Below, piece after piece: positions 1 to 9,700 of a stretch of 64,000 bases of DNA (position 1 is the stretch's first letter; every line of letters begins with the position of its first letter). The notes under the pieces were generated by a model. It worked only from the letters and a program-made list of their open reading frames with translations. It searched no databases and was not told the origin of the DNA. Source of the stretch: Sediminibacterium sp. (GTDB lineage Bacteria > Bacteroidota > Bacteroidia > Chitinophagales > Chitinophagaceae); contig JAGOAO010000001.1 in the NCBI GenBank assembly GCA_017983845.1, positions 134,136 to 198,135 on the forward strand, in the 5' to 3' direction. A program made the translations under genes and the position numbers.

Positions 1-820
1 TGGATCCTTTTTTTTCTGTTGCATAAAATGAATTCACTAAAACAGTACCATTGGCATTATTTATTTTTAAGCGGACGTCGTCCAATAATAAACTATTGTT
101 TACAATAGGTGTCTCAATGACTTCGGATCCGTCTGCAGCCATATACAATAAACTCACTACTGGAGCAGCTTTCGGCTGATCCACGTTTCTTAAACAGAAT
201 AAATTTCCTTTATTGTCAATTGCAAAATCAGAAAGATGACTTTTTTTATTTTGTGCATTAATACTGATAGTCGCTTCGTTCAATAAACCAAAAGGTGTAC
301 TCAATGCCATGGTTTTAATTTTGATTGAAGTAGGATTCGTTGTGTTGACACTAAATAAAAGTAGTTTGGAACGATCCTGACTCTCTACTAAATTAAATAT
401 TTTATTTCCAGCACCCGGTCTAATTTTTTCGGCTGTATCTACCACAGTTGGCGTTCCTACTAATTGTGCTTTTTCATCTAATTCCGCCACCATCGCATAC
501 ACCGTTGTAGCTACTTGAAATTGATAGAATGCATAGACCCTATTGGCCTTAGTGATAAATTCTATTGCATTTAATTTTTTGGGTAAAAACGCTAAATCGT
601 TTTGTTGCACCAATTGCATTTGGTCATTGTACTGCGCAATGGTTGCAATACCCTCATTGTTTTTATAAATCCAATAACGACCATCCACTTTTCCCAATAC
701 TTCGTATTGCATCTGGTCTTTATCTGTTTTTTCAATGCCAGATAAAACATAAGATTGCGCTGCAACAACTTGCAGGCCTGCCAAAACAAAAGCGATAATA
801 GATAAAAATGATTTTAGCAT
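1..820 (-). CDS. secreted protein of unknown function, C-terminus cut by window edge
   Basis: The minus-strand frame opens with ATG at 820 and stays open for 273 codons to the left edge, so the gene is incomplete at its 3' end. The N-terminus (MLKSFLSIIAFVLAGLQ, then VVAAQS) is a typical signal peptide with a likely cleavage after Ala-Ala. The remaining visible part has alternating short hydrophobic and polar stretches, such as YVLSG, GRYWIYKNNEG, KSHLSDFAIDNKGNLFCL. This is the pattern of a secreted beta-propeller-like or repeated beta-sheet protein (inference). I do not recognise the family. It is separated from ldcA (same strand, upstream in transcription) by 48 bp, so it may be co-transcribed. 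The call as a real gene is firm; the function is not assigned. Confidence 0.75.
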   Translation of the reverse strand, partial: MLKSFLSIIAFVLAGLQVVAAQSYVLSGIEKTDKDQMQYEVLGKVDGRYWIYKNNEGIATIAQYNDQMQLVQQNDLAFLPKKLNAIEFITKANRVYAFYQFQVATTVYAMVAELDEKAQLVGTPTVVDTAEKIRPGAGNKIFNLVESQDRSKLLLFSVNTTNPTSIKIKTMALSTPFGLLNEATISINAQNKKSHLSDFAIDNKGNLFCLRNVDQPKAAPVVSLLYMAADGSEVIETPIVNNSLLLDDVRLKINNANGTVLVNSFYATEKKGS

Positions 821-868
821 AGGATACAATTTAGAATACAAATTTAATGTATTAATGTATCGAAGGCT

Positions 869-1771
869 TTAGATTTTTGTTAAAAGGGCTTCAGTTTCAG
901 TTACGGACAAACGATAAGTTGCTCCTAGCTGTAGCGGCATATTGTCCAGCTCATGGCTCAATGGGAAATTAAAGCAAATAGGATAATTTGCACCTTTCGT
1001 AAGCCGTTGTACAATTTCTGTAACGGTTTCCCCAAAAGCGGTTGCTTCATCCTGCATATCGGTAAATCCACCTACCACAAGACCCGCCAATCCATCCAAT
1101 AAACCTGCATTTTTACATTGAATCAGCATGCGATCTACATTGTAATGATATTCACCTACGTCTTCAATACATAAAATTTTTCCTTGGGTATCTAATTGAT
1201 TTTCGCTCCCAATTAAATGAGCGATGAGGCATAAATTTCCTCCTACTAGTACCCCCTTTGCACTACCCAACAAATTGGCTGGGTTTGCTTTTGCTTGCAC
1301 TGGCTGTGCATCCCCCTCTAGCATTTTTCTTAAGGCGTCAATATAAGGTTGCCCTTGCTCGCCCTTACCAAAGCCAGCAGCCATTGGCCCATGAATACTC
1401 TGTATGCCCTGTTTTTGCAATGCAGCATGCAACACGGTAATATCGCTAAAGCCAATAACCCATTTTGGATTGGCCTTGAATTTTGTAAAATCTAGCCCTG
1501 CCACAATCCTACTCAATCCATATCCCCCACGGGCACATAAGATGGTATTAATTTCTGGATCGTCCATCATCGACTGAAGCTCTTTTTGTCTATCCGAATC
1601 TGAGGCCGAAAAATGACCAAATTTAGTCCCTACTGTGTTCCCAATACGAACCTGATAACCCCAGGATTCAAGGATATGCGCACAAAAAGTCACTTTTTCC
1701 ATAGGGATCGCGCCAGCTGGACAAAGAATGCCAATGGTGAACCCAGGTGCCAATCGAGGAGGTTGAATCAT
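869..1771 (-). CDS. ldcA: LD-carboxypeptidase, peptidase family S66 (muramoyltetrapeptide carboxypeptidase)
   Basis: Predicted to remove the terminal D-Ala from murein tetrapeptides (L,D-bond) during peptidoglycan recycling. The 300-residue length is normal for S66. Visible family landmarks are the N-terminal PPRLAPGFTIGILCPAGAI, the ARGGYGLSRI motif near residue 80, the nucleophile-bearing GFSDIT with Ser109, Glu203 in CIEDVGE and His283 in PLSHELDN. These fit the Ser-Glu-His triad of P. aeruginosa LdcA. There is no signal peptide, so it is probably cytoplasmic, consistent with a recycling role. The ATG at 1769-1771 is the only reasonable start, because the protein begins directly with the family's first beta strand. 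The gene is divergent from metG, with only 27 bp between the start codons, so its own start overlaps the metG promoter region. Confidence 0.93.
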   Translation of the reverse strand: MIQPPRLAPGFTIGILCPAGAIPMEKVTFCAHILESWGYQVRIGNTVGTKFGHFSASDSDRQKELQSMMDDPEINTILCARGGYGLSRIVAGLDFTKFKANPKWVIGFSDITVLHAALQKQGIQSIHGPMAAGFGKGEQGQPYIDALRKMLEGDAQPVQAKANPANLLGSAKGVLVGGNLCLIAHLIGSENQLDTQGKILCIEDVGEYHYNVDRMLIQCKNAGLLDGLAGLVVGGFTDMQDEATAFGETVTEIVQRLTKGANYPICFNFPLSHELDNMPLQLGATYRLSVTETEALLTKI

Positions 1772-1793
1772 ACCGCAATATTAAGTACTTTTG
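1763..1793 (+). promoter_or_regulatory. Bacteroidota-type promoter of metG
   Basis: TTG at 1763-1765 and TACTTTTG at 1786-1793 match the Bacteroidota -33 (TTG) and -7 (TAnnTTTG) elements with a 20-nt spacer, within the known range. The box ends 5 nt before the metG ATG (1799), so the predicted transcription start lies about 2 nt before the start codon. The -33 element is almost on top of the divergent ldcA start codon (1769-1771). Confidence 0.65.
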
Positions 1794-1798
1794 CAGGA

Positions 1799-3946
1799 AT
1801 GAACACGCCAAAAAGATATTTGATTACAGCAGCACTTCCTTATGCAAATGGTTTAAAGCATATTGGCCATTTAGCGGGTGCTTATTTACCAGCCGACATC
1901 TATGTACGTTATTTAAAAGCGCAGCAAAGAGATGTAGTTTTTGTTTGCGGAAGTGATGAACATGGCACTGCCATTCCTATCCAAGCAACCAAGGAGGGCA
2001 CAACTGCTCAAGCGATTATTGACAAATACCATCCCATCATTGAACAAAACTTCAAGGACTTGGGGATTGCCTTTGACATCTACCATAGAACCAGCGATCC
2101 TTTGCACCATGCAACCGCTTCTGAATTCTTCAAGAACCTAGAAGCAAAGGGTGATTTAGAAACAAAAACATCGGAGCAATATTTTGATGAAGCTGCAAAC
2201 ACTTTCTTAGCAGATCGTTATATCAAGGGCACTTGTCCTAGCTGTGGTCATAAAGAAGCATATGGGGATCAATGTGAAAAATGTGGCAAAACTTTAAGCC
2301 CAGAAGAATTGATTAACCCAGTGAGCACATTAAGTGGTCAAGCACCTATCAAAAAAGAGACAACACATTGGTACCTTCCCCTAAATAGACATGAGGACTT
2401 TTTACGCGAATGGATATTAAAAGAGCATGCGAATGATTGGCGTCCTGCGGTGGTAGGTCAATGTAAAAGCTGGATTGACGGCGGTTTACAGCCAAGAGCG
2501 GTTACTCGTGATTTGGATTGGGGTATTAAAGTACCCGTACAAGGCGGGGAAGGAAAAGTATTGTACGTATGGTTTGATGCACCAATAGGTTATATCAGTG
2601 CAACCAAACAATGGGCTATAAATAACAACAAAGACTGGTCTCCATACTGGAATGACAAGGATACTAAATTGGTACACTTTATTGGCAAAGACAATATTGT
2701 TTTCCATTGCATCATCTTCCCTGTCATGTTAAAATTAAACGGACATATCTTACCAGAGAATGTGCCTGCCAATGAGTTCATGAATTTAGAAGGAGACAAA
2801 ATGAGTACTTCTAGAGGATGGAGCATCGAGATGGATGATTATATTAACAAGTGGATCAAGAAGGAAAACGGTGGAGATGGATTAGCGGATAGCTTACGTT
2901 TTTACTTGACTTCCATTGCGCCCGAATCTAAAGATAGCGAATTTACATGGAAAGGTTTTCAGGAATCTGTGAATGGAGAATTGGTAAGCATCTTTGCGAA
3001 TTTCGTGAATAGAACTTGGGTATTGATGCATAAATTATGCAATGGCAAAGTACCTCCATTCCATACAGACTTAATTACTGCAGAAGACGCAAGTGACAAC
3101 GCGACGGATAGCTTTAAAGGCATGATGGAAGCGGTGAAAGTATCCAAAGAAAAAATCACGAACTTACTAGAGCAATATAAATTTAGAGAAGCACAATTTG
3201 AATTGATTGACCTTGCAAGAAAAGGTAACCAATATATGCAAAAGCAAGAGCCTTGGATTGTAGCTAAAACAATAGATCAAAATCCAGAGGCACAAAAGAT
3301 CATTGATAATACAATGCATTGCTGCTTACAGTTATGTGCTAACCTAGCAATCCTTGCACAACCATTCATTCCATTTACTGCAAAGAAAATGTGTTCTATG
3401 ATGAAGGTGGTAGATAAAATGTTAGACTGGGAAAATGCAGGCAGATTTGATTTATTAAAAGTGGGTTATACCTTACGTGCTCCTGAATTATTATTTAGGA
3501 AGATAGAGAACGAAGAAATTGAAGCAGAACTAGCTCAACTACAAGCCAATGTAGCCGCTAAAAAAACAACTATGGAAAATACAGTAGCAGTAGAAAATAC
3601 AAAAGACAATGCTTTAAAACCAGAAATCATATTTGATGATTTTGGCAAGATTGATTTACGTGTAGGCACAATTATTGAAGCTAAAAAAGTAGAGAAAGCC
3701 GACAAATTATTAGAACTATTAGTAGACCTTGGCTTTGAGCAAAGAACCATCTTATCAGGCATCGCAATGCATTTTAAGCCAGAAGAGATTGTAGGTAAGC
3801 AAGTAACGATTGTAGCCAACCTAGCCCCACGTAAAATGCGTGGTATCGAAAGCAAAGGGATGATTTTAATGGCCGAAGACGCTGCTGGAAAATTATTCTT
3901 TGTGAGTCCAAGCGAAGCCATCGCTGCCGGAAGCACAATTGCTTAG
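1799..3946 (+). CDS. metG: methionyl-tRNA synthetase with C-terminal tRNA-binding domain
   Basis: Charges tRNA-Met with methionine (class I aminoacyl-tRNA synthetase, cytoplasm). The 715-residue protein shows the HIGH signature at residues 21-24. A zinc-knuckle insertion follows at about 145-163 (CPSCGHKEAYGDQCEKC). The KMSKS-type loop KMSTS is at 334-338. A C-terminal EMAP/Trbp111-like tRNA-binding domain starts near residue 615 (KIDLRVGTIIEAKKV). The frame is open upstream to 1613, but that stretch lies inside ldcA on the other strand. The protein homologous to MetG begins at the ATG at 1799 (MNTPKRYLITAALPYANG), so I chose that start. There is no room for a Shine-Dalgarno leader: the -7 promoter box ends at 1793. 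A strong terminator follows 45 bp after the stop. Confidence 0.97.
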   Translation: MNTPKRYLITAALPYANGLKHIGHLAGAYLPADIYVRYLKAQQRDVVFVCGSDEHGTAIPIQATKEGTTAQAIIDKYHPIIEQNFKDLGIAFDIYHRTSDPLHHATASEFFKNLEAKGDLETKTSEQYFDEAANTFLADRYIKGTCPSCGHKEAYGDQCEKCGKTLSPEELINPVSTLSGQAPIKKETTHWYLPLNRHEDFLREWILKEHANDWRPAVVGQCKSWIDGGLQPRAVTRDLDWGIKVPVQGGEGKVLYVWFDAPIGYISATKQWAINNNKDWSPYWNDKDTKLVHFIGKDNIVFHCIIFPVMLKLNGHILPENVPANEFMNLEGDKMSTSRGWSIEMDDYINKWIKKENGGDGLADSLRFYLTSIAPESKDSEFTWKGFQESVNGELVSIFANFVNRTWVLMHKLCNGKVPPFHTDLITAEDASDNATDSFKGMMEAVKVSKEKITNLLEQYKFREAQFELIDLARKGNQYMQKQEPWIVAKTIDQNPEAQKIIDNTMHCCLQLCANLAILAQPFIPFTAKKMCSMMKVVDKMLDWENAGRFDLLKVGYTLRAPELLFRKIENEEIEAELAQLQANVAAKKTTMENTVAVENTKDNALKPEIIFDDFGKIDLRVGTIIEAKKVEKADKLLELLVDLGFEQRTILSGIAMHFKPEEIVGKQVTIVANLAPRKMRGIESKGMILMAEDAAGKLFFVSPSEAIAAGSTIA

Positions 3947-3991
3947 AGCAGGAATTTGCTTATCGAAAAAGTAAATTAGAAAGAACTGAAT

Positions 3992-4027
3992 AAAACAAAG
4001 GCCCCAAATAATTGGGGCCTTTGTTTT
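3992..4027. terminator. bidirectional intrinsic terminator after metG
   Basis: AAAACAAAGGCCCC (3992-4005), an 8-nt AAATAATT loop, then GGGGCCTTTGTTTT (4014-4027) form a 14-bp perfect stem. The A/T tracts at the two ends make it usable from either strand. It ends the metG transcript. Confidence 0.9.
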
Positions 4028-4037
4028 ATAAAAAGAT

Positions 4038-4150
4038 AATGAGAAAATATACTATTCCGTAGCGAACGAGAAGACGCGACCAAGCGTCTGATGGAAGCCC
4101 GTAAATTCCTTTGCGAGCCGAGAGCCTAGGGATAGGTATAATTTCTCATT
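4038..4150. repeat. 113-nt inverted-repeat, cloverleaf-like intergenic element
   Basis: The ends AATGAGAAA (4038-4046) and TTTCTCATT (4142-4150) are perfect inverted repeats. The complementarity continues inward imperfectly, with TATAC at 4049-4053 opposite GTATA at 4136-4140, and CTATTCCGTAGC opposite GCCTAGGGATAG. This gives a stem of about 20 pairs. The inner part holds a perfect 6-bp hairpin, AGACGC (4072-4077) with GCGTCT (4084-4089), and a weaker GGAA/TTCC arm (4093-4109). The inside is more GC-rich than the surroundings. It lies between the convergent genes metG and the GMC small subunit. It could be a MITE/REP-like mobile element or a structured RNA; no second copy was seen in this window. 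Confidence 0.5.
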
Positions 4151-4159
4151 TATTAGTTG

Positions 4160-4795
4160 CTAAATACATTCTTTGAGCTCTTTCTCTGTATAAGCGAGTC
4201 CATGATGTTTCAACACATCATCCGGTACGCCCTGCCATTGATTTGGCACATTACCCATATAGCCAAGGTCTTTCACACCAATTTCGGAAGTATAATAACC
4301 AGTCGTTACTAAGTCTCTCATTTTATTAAAGAAGCTCACCCCTTGTGCTACTTCTGGTTTCGCTTTTTTTGGATAAGCAATCTCGTCTACGATTCCTATT
4401 TGTTGCGCGTGTGTGCAGCTCACAAAAGATTTACCATGCTTATTATAGGTATGCAAATCCAACCATCTCAATCCTCCTCTAACTGGCACTTGGTGCTCAG
4501 GCATGTCCTTTACAATGAACTCAATGAACTCTGGCACTTTCGCTTCTGAGGCAGAACCACTAGCTTCATCTTTTGGCATGATGATATCCCCCAACACCGT
4601 GATGGTCGCCATTTCATGCTCGTCAAAGAATTTAGGTTCGGCATTTACTTTTACCAAATAATCCTTCTCTTCCTGCATGCGGTCTTCCAAATTATATTCC
4701 GTCACCGTTGTCTTCTCACTCTTACAAGCATCCAATACAACGCTAGCTGTAACTGTGCCAAGAATCAACGCCTTAATGGATTTTCTTCTGTCCAT
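4160..4795 (-). CDS. gluconate 2-dehydrogenase subunit 3 family protein (small subunit of GMC dehydrogenase)
   Basis: Small (gamma) subunit that pairs with the GMC flavoprotein encoded 50 bp upstream on the same strand. The 211-residue protein starts with MDRRKSIKALILG, a twin-arginine-like n-region followed by a hydrophobic core. This runs into VVLDACKS at 19-26, a plausible lipobox, so the protein is probably exported through Tat and lipid-anchored. The body (EMATITVLGDIIMPKDEASGSA, EFIEFIVKDMP, LRWLD, FFNKMRDLVTTGYYTS) carries the usual features of the gluconate 2-dehydrogenase subunit 3 family. In characterised homologues (FAD-glucose dehydrogenase gamma subunit) the small subunit carries the export signal for the catalytic subunit, which lacks one. 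That matches this pair. No cytochrome c subunit is encoded nearby. Confidence 0.85.
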   Translation of the reverse strand: MDRRKSIKALILGTVTASVVLDACKSEKTTVTEYNLEDRMQEEKDYLVKVNAEPKFFDEHEMATITVLGDIIMPKDEASGSASEAKVPEFIEFIVKDMPEHQVPVRGGLRWLDLHTYNKHGKSFVSCTHAQQIGIVDEIAYPKKAKPEVAQGVSFFNKMRDLVTTGYYTSEIGVKDLGYMGNVPNQWQGVPDDVLKHHGLAYTEKELKECI

Positions 4796-4845
4796 AATAT
4801 TTAGTTTAACAAAATCATTTAATTAATAAATTTCAACAATTACAG

Positions 4846-6588
4846 TTATAGATTTTGCTTCTGTAACTGATCCAAAATGTATTCCGATGTACGCATCGAT
4901 AATGCCAAGATAGTCCACGTGATATTCTTATCCGCCTGAGACGTAAACACAGAGCCATCTACACAGAATAAGTTTTTACAATCATGTGCTTGTCCCCATG
5001 CATTCAAAGGCGATGTCTTTTTATCATTACCCATACGCACTGTTCCAGCTTCGTGAATGATATTACCCGGATTTGATAAGCCATATTTATTGCTTGCATC
5101 ATCTTGGTCGCCCCATGTAATCACTGCACCCATTTCGTGCATGATTTCACGGAAAGTTTCTTTCATGTGCTTGGCTTGATTGATTTCATATTCTGAATTC
5201 TTACAATCAAAATTCAATACAGGAATACCATATTTGTCTACTACATCCGGATCGATCTTACAATGATTTTCGAAACGTGGCACTGCTTCTCCACGGCCAC
5301 CCATACCCACGCTAGCACCGTAGAAGAAACGAACGTCTTCTTTTAATGAACTACCATACCCGCCTTCTTCTTTTGTTTTACCATTGACTTGGAACTTGCC
5401 GTTTAATCCTTGCATGCCCATTCCAAAACCATAATTAGGCTGACTCATTCCACCCCAATATTCAATATGATAACCACGTGGGAAATCTAATTTTTTATTA
5501 TCCAACCACCATGGTGTATACACGTGCATGCCGCCTACGCCATCTTCGTTGTAACGCTTACGGCCCATTAAATTTGGTATCACGCCACCCAATGCAGCAC
5601 CTGTTGAATCATGTAAGTAGTGCCCCACTACACCAGAACTATTTGCCAATCCGTTTGGATGTTTTTGTGATTTTGAATTCAACAATAAACGCGCAGTCTC
5701 ACAAGTACTTGCACCAAGGATCACTATTTTGGCATTGATCTGGTATTCTTGTTTATCAGTTTTGTTGACATAAGAAATTCCTTTTGCTTTTCCTTCACTA
5801 TCTGTCAATACTTCACGTGCCATTGCCCCAGTGATTAGATCCACATTCCCTGTCATCACAGCCGGTTTTACCAAGACAGATGATGAAGAAAAGTCACCAT
5901 ACACTTTACAAGAACGATTACATTGACCACAATAAAAACAAGCACCACGCTCGTCGTTGATTTTTTTTGTTAGAATAGATAAACGAGAAGGGATCACGGG
6001 AATATTAATTCCAGTTGCTGCTTTCTTAAACATCAATTCATGTAAACGAGGTTTGGGTGGTGGCAAAAAGATACCATCTGGATCGTTCTCCAAACCTTCG
6101 TTCGTTCCGTACACACCAATTAATCTATCTATTTTATCATAGTAAGGCTTTACGTCTTCATAACCGATTGGCCAATCATCCCCTAAGCCGTCAATACTTT
6201 TTCTTTTAAAATCTCGAGGACCAAATCTTAAAGAGATACGTCCCCAGTGGTTGGTACGTCCGCCCACCATTCTTGCTCTCCACCAATCAAAATGATCGGA
6301 TCCTTTTGTTTGTGTATAAGGTTCTCCATCGATTTCCCATCCCCAAAAACAACCATCAAATTCTCCAAAGGGACGGTATTTTGAGCTTGCTCCACGACGA
6401 GGTGAATCCCATGGATTTTTTAATTGTGCAGAATGCTTAGCAGGATCAAAATCTGGACCTGCTTCTAGTAAGCACACTTTCAAACCTGCTTTGGCTAAAA
6501 CATAAGCCGCCATTCCGCCACCAGCACCAGAACCTACTATGACTGCGTCATAGGTTTTTGGTGCTACTTTAACTTGAAAATCAGACAT
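4846..6588 (-). CDS. GMC-family FAD-dependent oxidoreductase with Fe-S-like cysteine cluster
   Basis: Predicted flavoprotein alcohol/sugar dehydrogenase, catalytic subunit of the complex with the downstream small subunit. In 580 residues it shows the Rossmann FAD motif GSGAGG at 19-24 followed by LLEAG near 40. The GMC C-terminal domain has the catalytic His in IIHEAGTVRMG and the final NITWTILALSMR. Around residues 216-226 it has CFYCGQCNRSC, that is C-x2-C-x2-C-x3-C. This is close in position to the cysteines binding a 3Fe-4S cluster in the FAD-dependent glucose dehydrogenase alpha subunit. It has no signal peptide of its own. The substrate cannot be read from the sequence. The ATG at 6586-6588 is used because FAD-binding begins only 14 residues later. 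It is first in a two-gene operon, and no cytochrome gene accompanies it. Confidence 0.9.
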   Translation of the reverse strand: MSDFQVKVAPKTYDAVIVGSGAGGGMAAYVLAKAGLKVCLLEAGPDFDPAKHSAQLKNPWDSPRRGASSKYRPFGEFDGCFWGWEIDGEPYTQTKGSDHFDWWRARMVGGRTNHWGRISLRFGPRDFKRKSIDGLGDDWPIGYEDVKPYYDKIDRLIGVYGTNEGLENDPDGIFLPPPKPRLHELMFKKAATGINIPVIPSRLSILTKKINDERGACFYCGQCNRSCKVYGDFSSSSVLVKPAVMTGNVDLITGAMAREVLTDSEGKAKGISYVNKTDKQEYQINAKIVILGASTCETARLLLNSKSQKHPNGLANSSGVVGHYLHDSTGAALGGVIPNLMGRKRYNEDGVGGMHVYTPWWLDNKKLDFPRGYHIEYWGGMSQPNYGFGMGMQGLNGKFQVNGKTKEEGGYGSSLKEDVRFFYGASVGMGGRGEAVPRFENHCKIDPDVVDKYGIPVLNFDCKNSEYEINQAKHMKETFREIMHEMGAVITWGDQDDASNKYGLSNPGNIIHEAGTVRMGNDKKTSPLNAWGQAHDCKNLFCVDGSVFTSQADKNITWTILALSMRTSEYILDQLQKQNL

Positions 6589-6710
6589 AAGACAATCGTT
6601 TTTCTAGTGATAATTTGAACTATGAATTTACTTGATTTTATGTATGGTTGGTTATTTTTTACATGAATGTTTTGGACAAAAAAAACAACATGCCTACTTA
6701 ATAAAAACAA

Positions 6711-6739
6711 CAATGCCACCCGTTTATGGGGTGGCATTG
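6711..6739 (-). terminator. intrinsic terminator of nrdJ
   Basis: Read on the minus strand, CAATGCCACC and GGTGGCATTG form a 10-bp stem around a short loop, followed by TTGTTTTTATT. It lies 60 bp after the nrdJ stop and before the GMC operon. Confidence 0.85.
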
Positions 6740-6798
6740 AAAAATCATAAGAGGTTATGGTTTCGAGGCCCTACTTTTCAAAGAAAGGGCCGAGAAAT

Positions 6799-9700
6799 CT
6801 AACTGCAACCCATAGAAGTTCCACAGTTCAAACATTTGTAACAAGTACCGCTACGAATAGTGATATGTCCACAAGTGCTACATGCTGGCGCATCGCTTTG
6901 CATACTCTTTGCTGCTGCAGTGACATTGTCCATTGAACCACCTTCATTCACCGCTGCTGCTACGTTTGCTTTTGCAGCTGGAGCTGGAGTAGCAGGTGCT
7001 GTTACGCGAATGCTACTCAATTCAGGCTTTCCCACAAGGGTAATGTCTCCCTCCTCTCCCAAGTTCTCTACTGTAGGCTTGTCTAATACATGTACTAAAT
7101 CTGTTCTGCCTAAGTATTCGTATGCCAAGGCGCGGAAGATAAAGTCTACAATAGATGTAGTTGTCTTAATATTTGGATGATCCACCATTCCTGATGGTTC
7201 AAATTTCGTGAATACAAATTTGTCTACGAACTCTTCTAATGGCACACCATATTGTAAACCAACAGAGATAGAGATCGCGAAGCAGTTCATTAAGCTACGT
7301 AATGTAGATCCTTCTTTTGCTAAGTCAATGAACAATTCACCAACTGTACCATCTGCATATTCTCCAGTTCTTAAGAACAATACTTGACCGCCAATTCTAG
7401 CTTTTTGTGTAAATCCACGACGCTTCGCTGGCAAAGATTTGCGCTCAACAATACGAGACAATTGACGCTTGAACTTCGTGTCAGTAGAAGTCGCCATACG
7501 CTTTTGTACTTCTTCTAATAATTCATCCACAGTTAAGTTGCCTAAGTCTACCATTTGAGAAGCGGTTGCCTCTTCTGTAGCTTCTGCTTCTGCGCCGTCT
7601 GCTTTTTTCTTTTTATCAGATTTAGTACTCAATGGTTGGCTCAATTTAGATCCGTCGCGGTATAAAGCATTTGCTTTTAAACCTAACTGCCAGCTCATTA
7701 AATAACAATCTGCAATTTCTTCAACAGTTGCTTCATGTGGTAAATTGATTGTTTTAGAAATCGCACCAGATAAGAATGGTTGACATGCTGCCATCATTCT
7801 AATATGACCGTGTGCGTGGATATATCTAACCCCTTTTTTACCATTTTTATTTGCACAATCAAATACTGATAAATGCTCATCTTTTAATTCAGGCGCACCT
7901 TCCACTGTCATGGTACCGCAAACATAATCGTTCGCTGCATCAATTTCGTCTTCAGTGAATCCTAAAGATTCTAATAAGTTAAAGCTCCAATCTGCAAATA
8001 CTTCTTCCTTGAATCCTAATCTTGTTAAACAAGCATCACCTAAAGTGAAACGGTTAAAGATGAATCCAATTTCAAATGCAGATTTTGCTGCGCCATTTAA
8101 TTTGTCAATTTCTTCTTGTGTGAAACCTTTCGCCAATAAGCTTTTGTTATTGATATAAGGAGCACCTTCGAAGCTTGCATGACCTACTGCAAAGTTGACG
8201 ATTGCGTCTACCTGTGCAGGTGTATATTTTAAATTCTTTAATGCTTGTGGAACAGACTGGTTGATGATTTTAAAGTATCCACCACCAGATAATTTCTTGA
8301 ACTTCACCAATGCGAAATCTGGCTCAACACCTGTTGTATCGCAATCCATTACTAAACCAATGGTTCCAGTTGGAGCAATTACAGTTGTCTGTGCGTTTCT
8401 GTAACCATATTTTTCACCTAATTGAACTGCGTCATCCCAAGCTTTGGTAGCCGCTTTCAATAAGTAGTCAGGTGTGAATTGTGCCTTGATACCTTGTGGC
8501 TTGATTTCTATACCTACATAAGCATCTTCTGCATCATAAGCAGCCGCACGGTGGTTACGCATTACACGTAACATGTCTTCCTTATTCTCTTGATATTTAT
8601 CAAATGTGCCTAAGAATGAAGCCATCTCTGCAGATGTTTTGTAAGCAATACCTGTCATGATCGCAGAAATTGCACCGGCAATACCACGTGCTTCTTCACT
8701 GTCATAAGCAATACCACTTACCATTAACATAGAACCTAAGTTGGCAAAACCTAAACCTGTAGTTCTATAGTCATAAGATAATTGTGCAACTTCTCTAGAA
8801 GGGAACTGCGCCATTAAAATAGATACTTCTAAAACAGTCTGCCATAATCTTGTAGTATATTCAAAACCTTCAACGTCGAATGAGTTATCAGACTCGTCAA
8901 AGAATTTTCTCAAGTTAATAGAAGCCAAGTTACATGCTGTGTTGTCTAAGAACATGTACTCAGAACATGGGTTAGATGCATTGATACGGCCACCTTGAGG
9001 ACAAGTATGCCATTCGTTGATGGTAGTGTCATATTGTGTACCAGGATCCGCACAACGCCATGCAGCATTTGCAATTTGCTCCCACACTTCTCTTGCTGGA
9101 ACTGACTTCATTACACGACCATCGGTACGCGCGATTAAATCCCAGTTGCCATCTTCAGACAATGCTTTAAAGAAGCTATTTGGAATACGAACAGAGTTGT
9201 TTGAGTTTTGACCTGAAACAGTTGCATACGCTTCTCCTTCATATCCGTTATCATATCCTGCAGCTACCAATGCAGCTACCTTATCTTCTTCCTGTACTTT
9301 CCAGTTGATGAATTCTAAAATTTCTGGGTGATCTAAATCTAGACAAACCATTTTAGCAGCACGACGTGTTGTACCACCAGATTTGATTGCACCAGCGGCG
9401 CGGTCACCAATTTTCAAGAAGCTCATCAAGCCACTTGAAGAACCACCACCAGATAATTTTTCGTTTGCTCCACGAATTTGAGAGAAGTTCGTACCTACAC
9501 CAGAACCGTATTTGAAAATTCTAGCTTCTCTTGTCCATAAGTCCATGATACCACCCTCGTTTACTAAATCATCGCTCACACTCAAGATAAAACATGCGTG
9601 TGGTTGTGGACGCTCGTAAGCACTTGTAGACCTTTTCAATTGCTTATCCTTAGGATCTACATAATAGTGTCCTTGTGCGCCACCAGTAATACCATAGCTC

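Noticed and set aside
1613-1798. Upstream extension of the metG frame by 62 codons
   Set aside because: It lies inside ldcA on the other strand and past the metG promoter box; MetG homologues begin at 1799.
4038-4150. tRNA gene suggested by the cloverleaf-like fold
   Set aside because: The acceptor-like stem is too long and AT-rich, there is no T-loop TTCGA or CCA-type end, and the arms do not fit tRNA dimensions.
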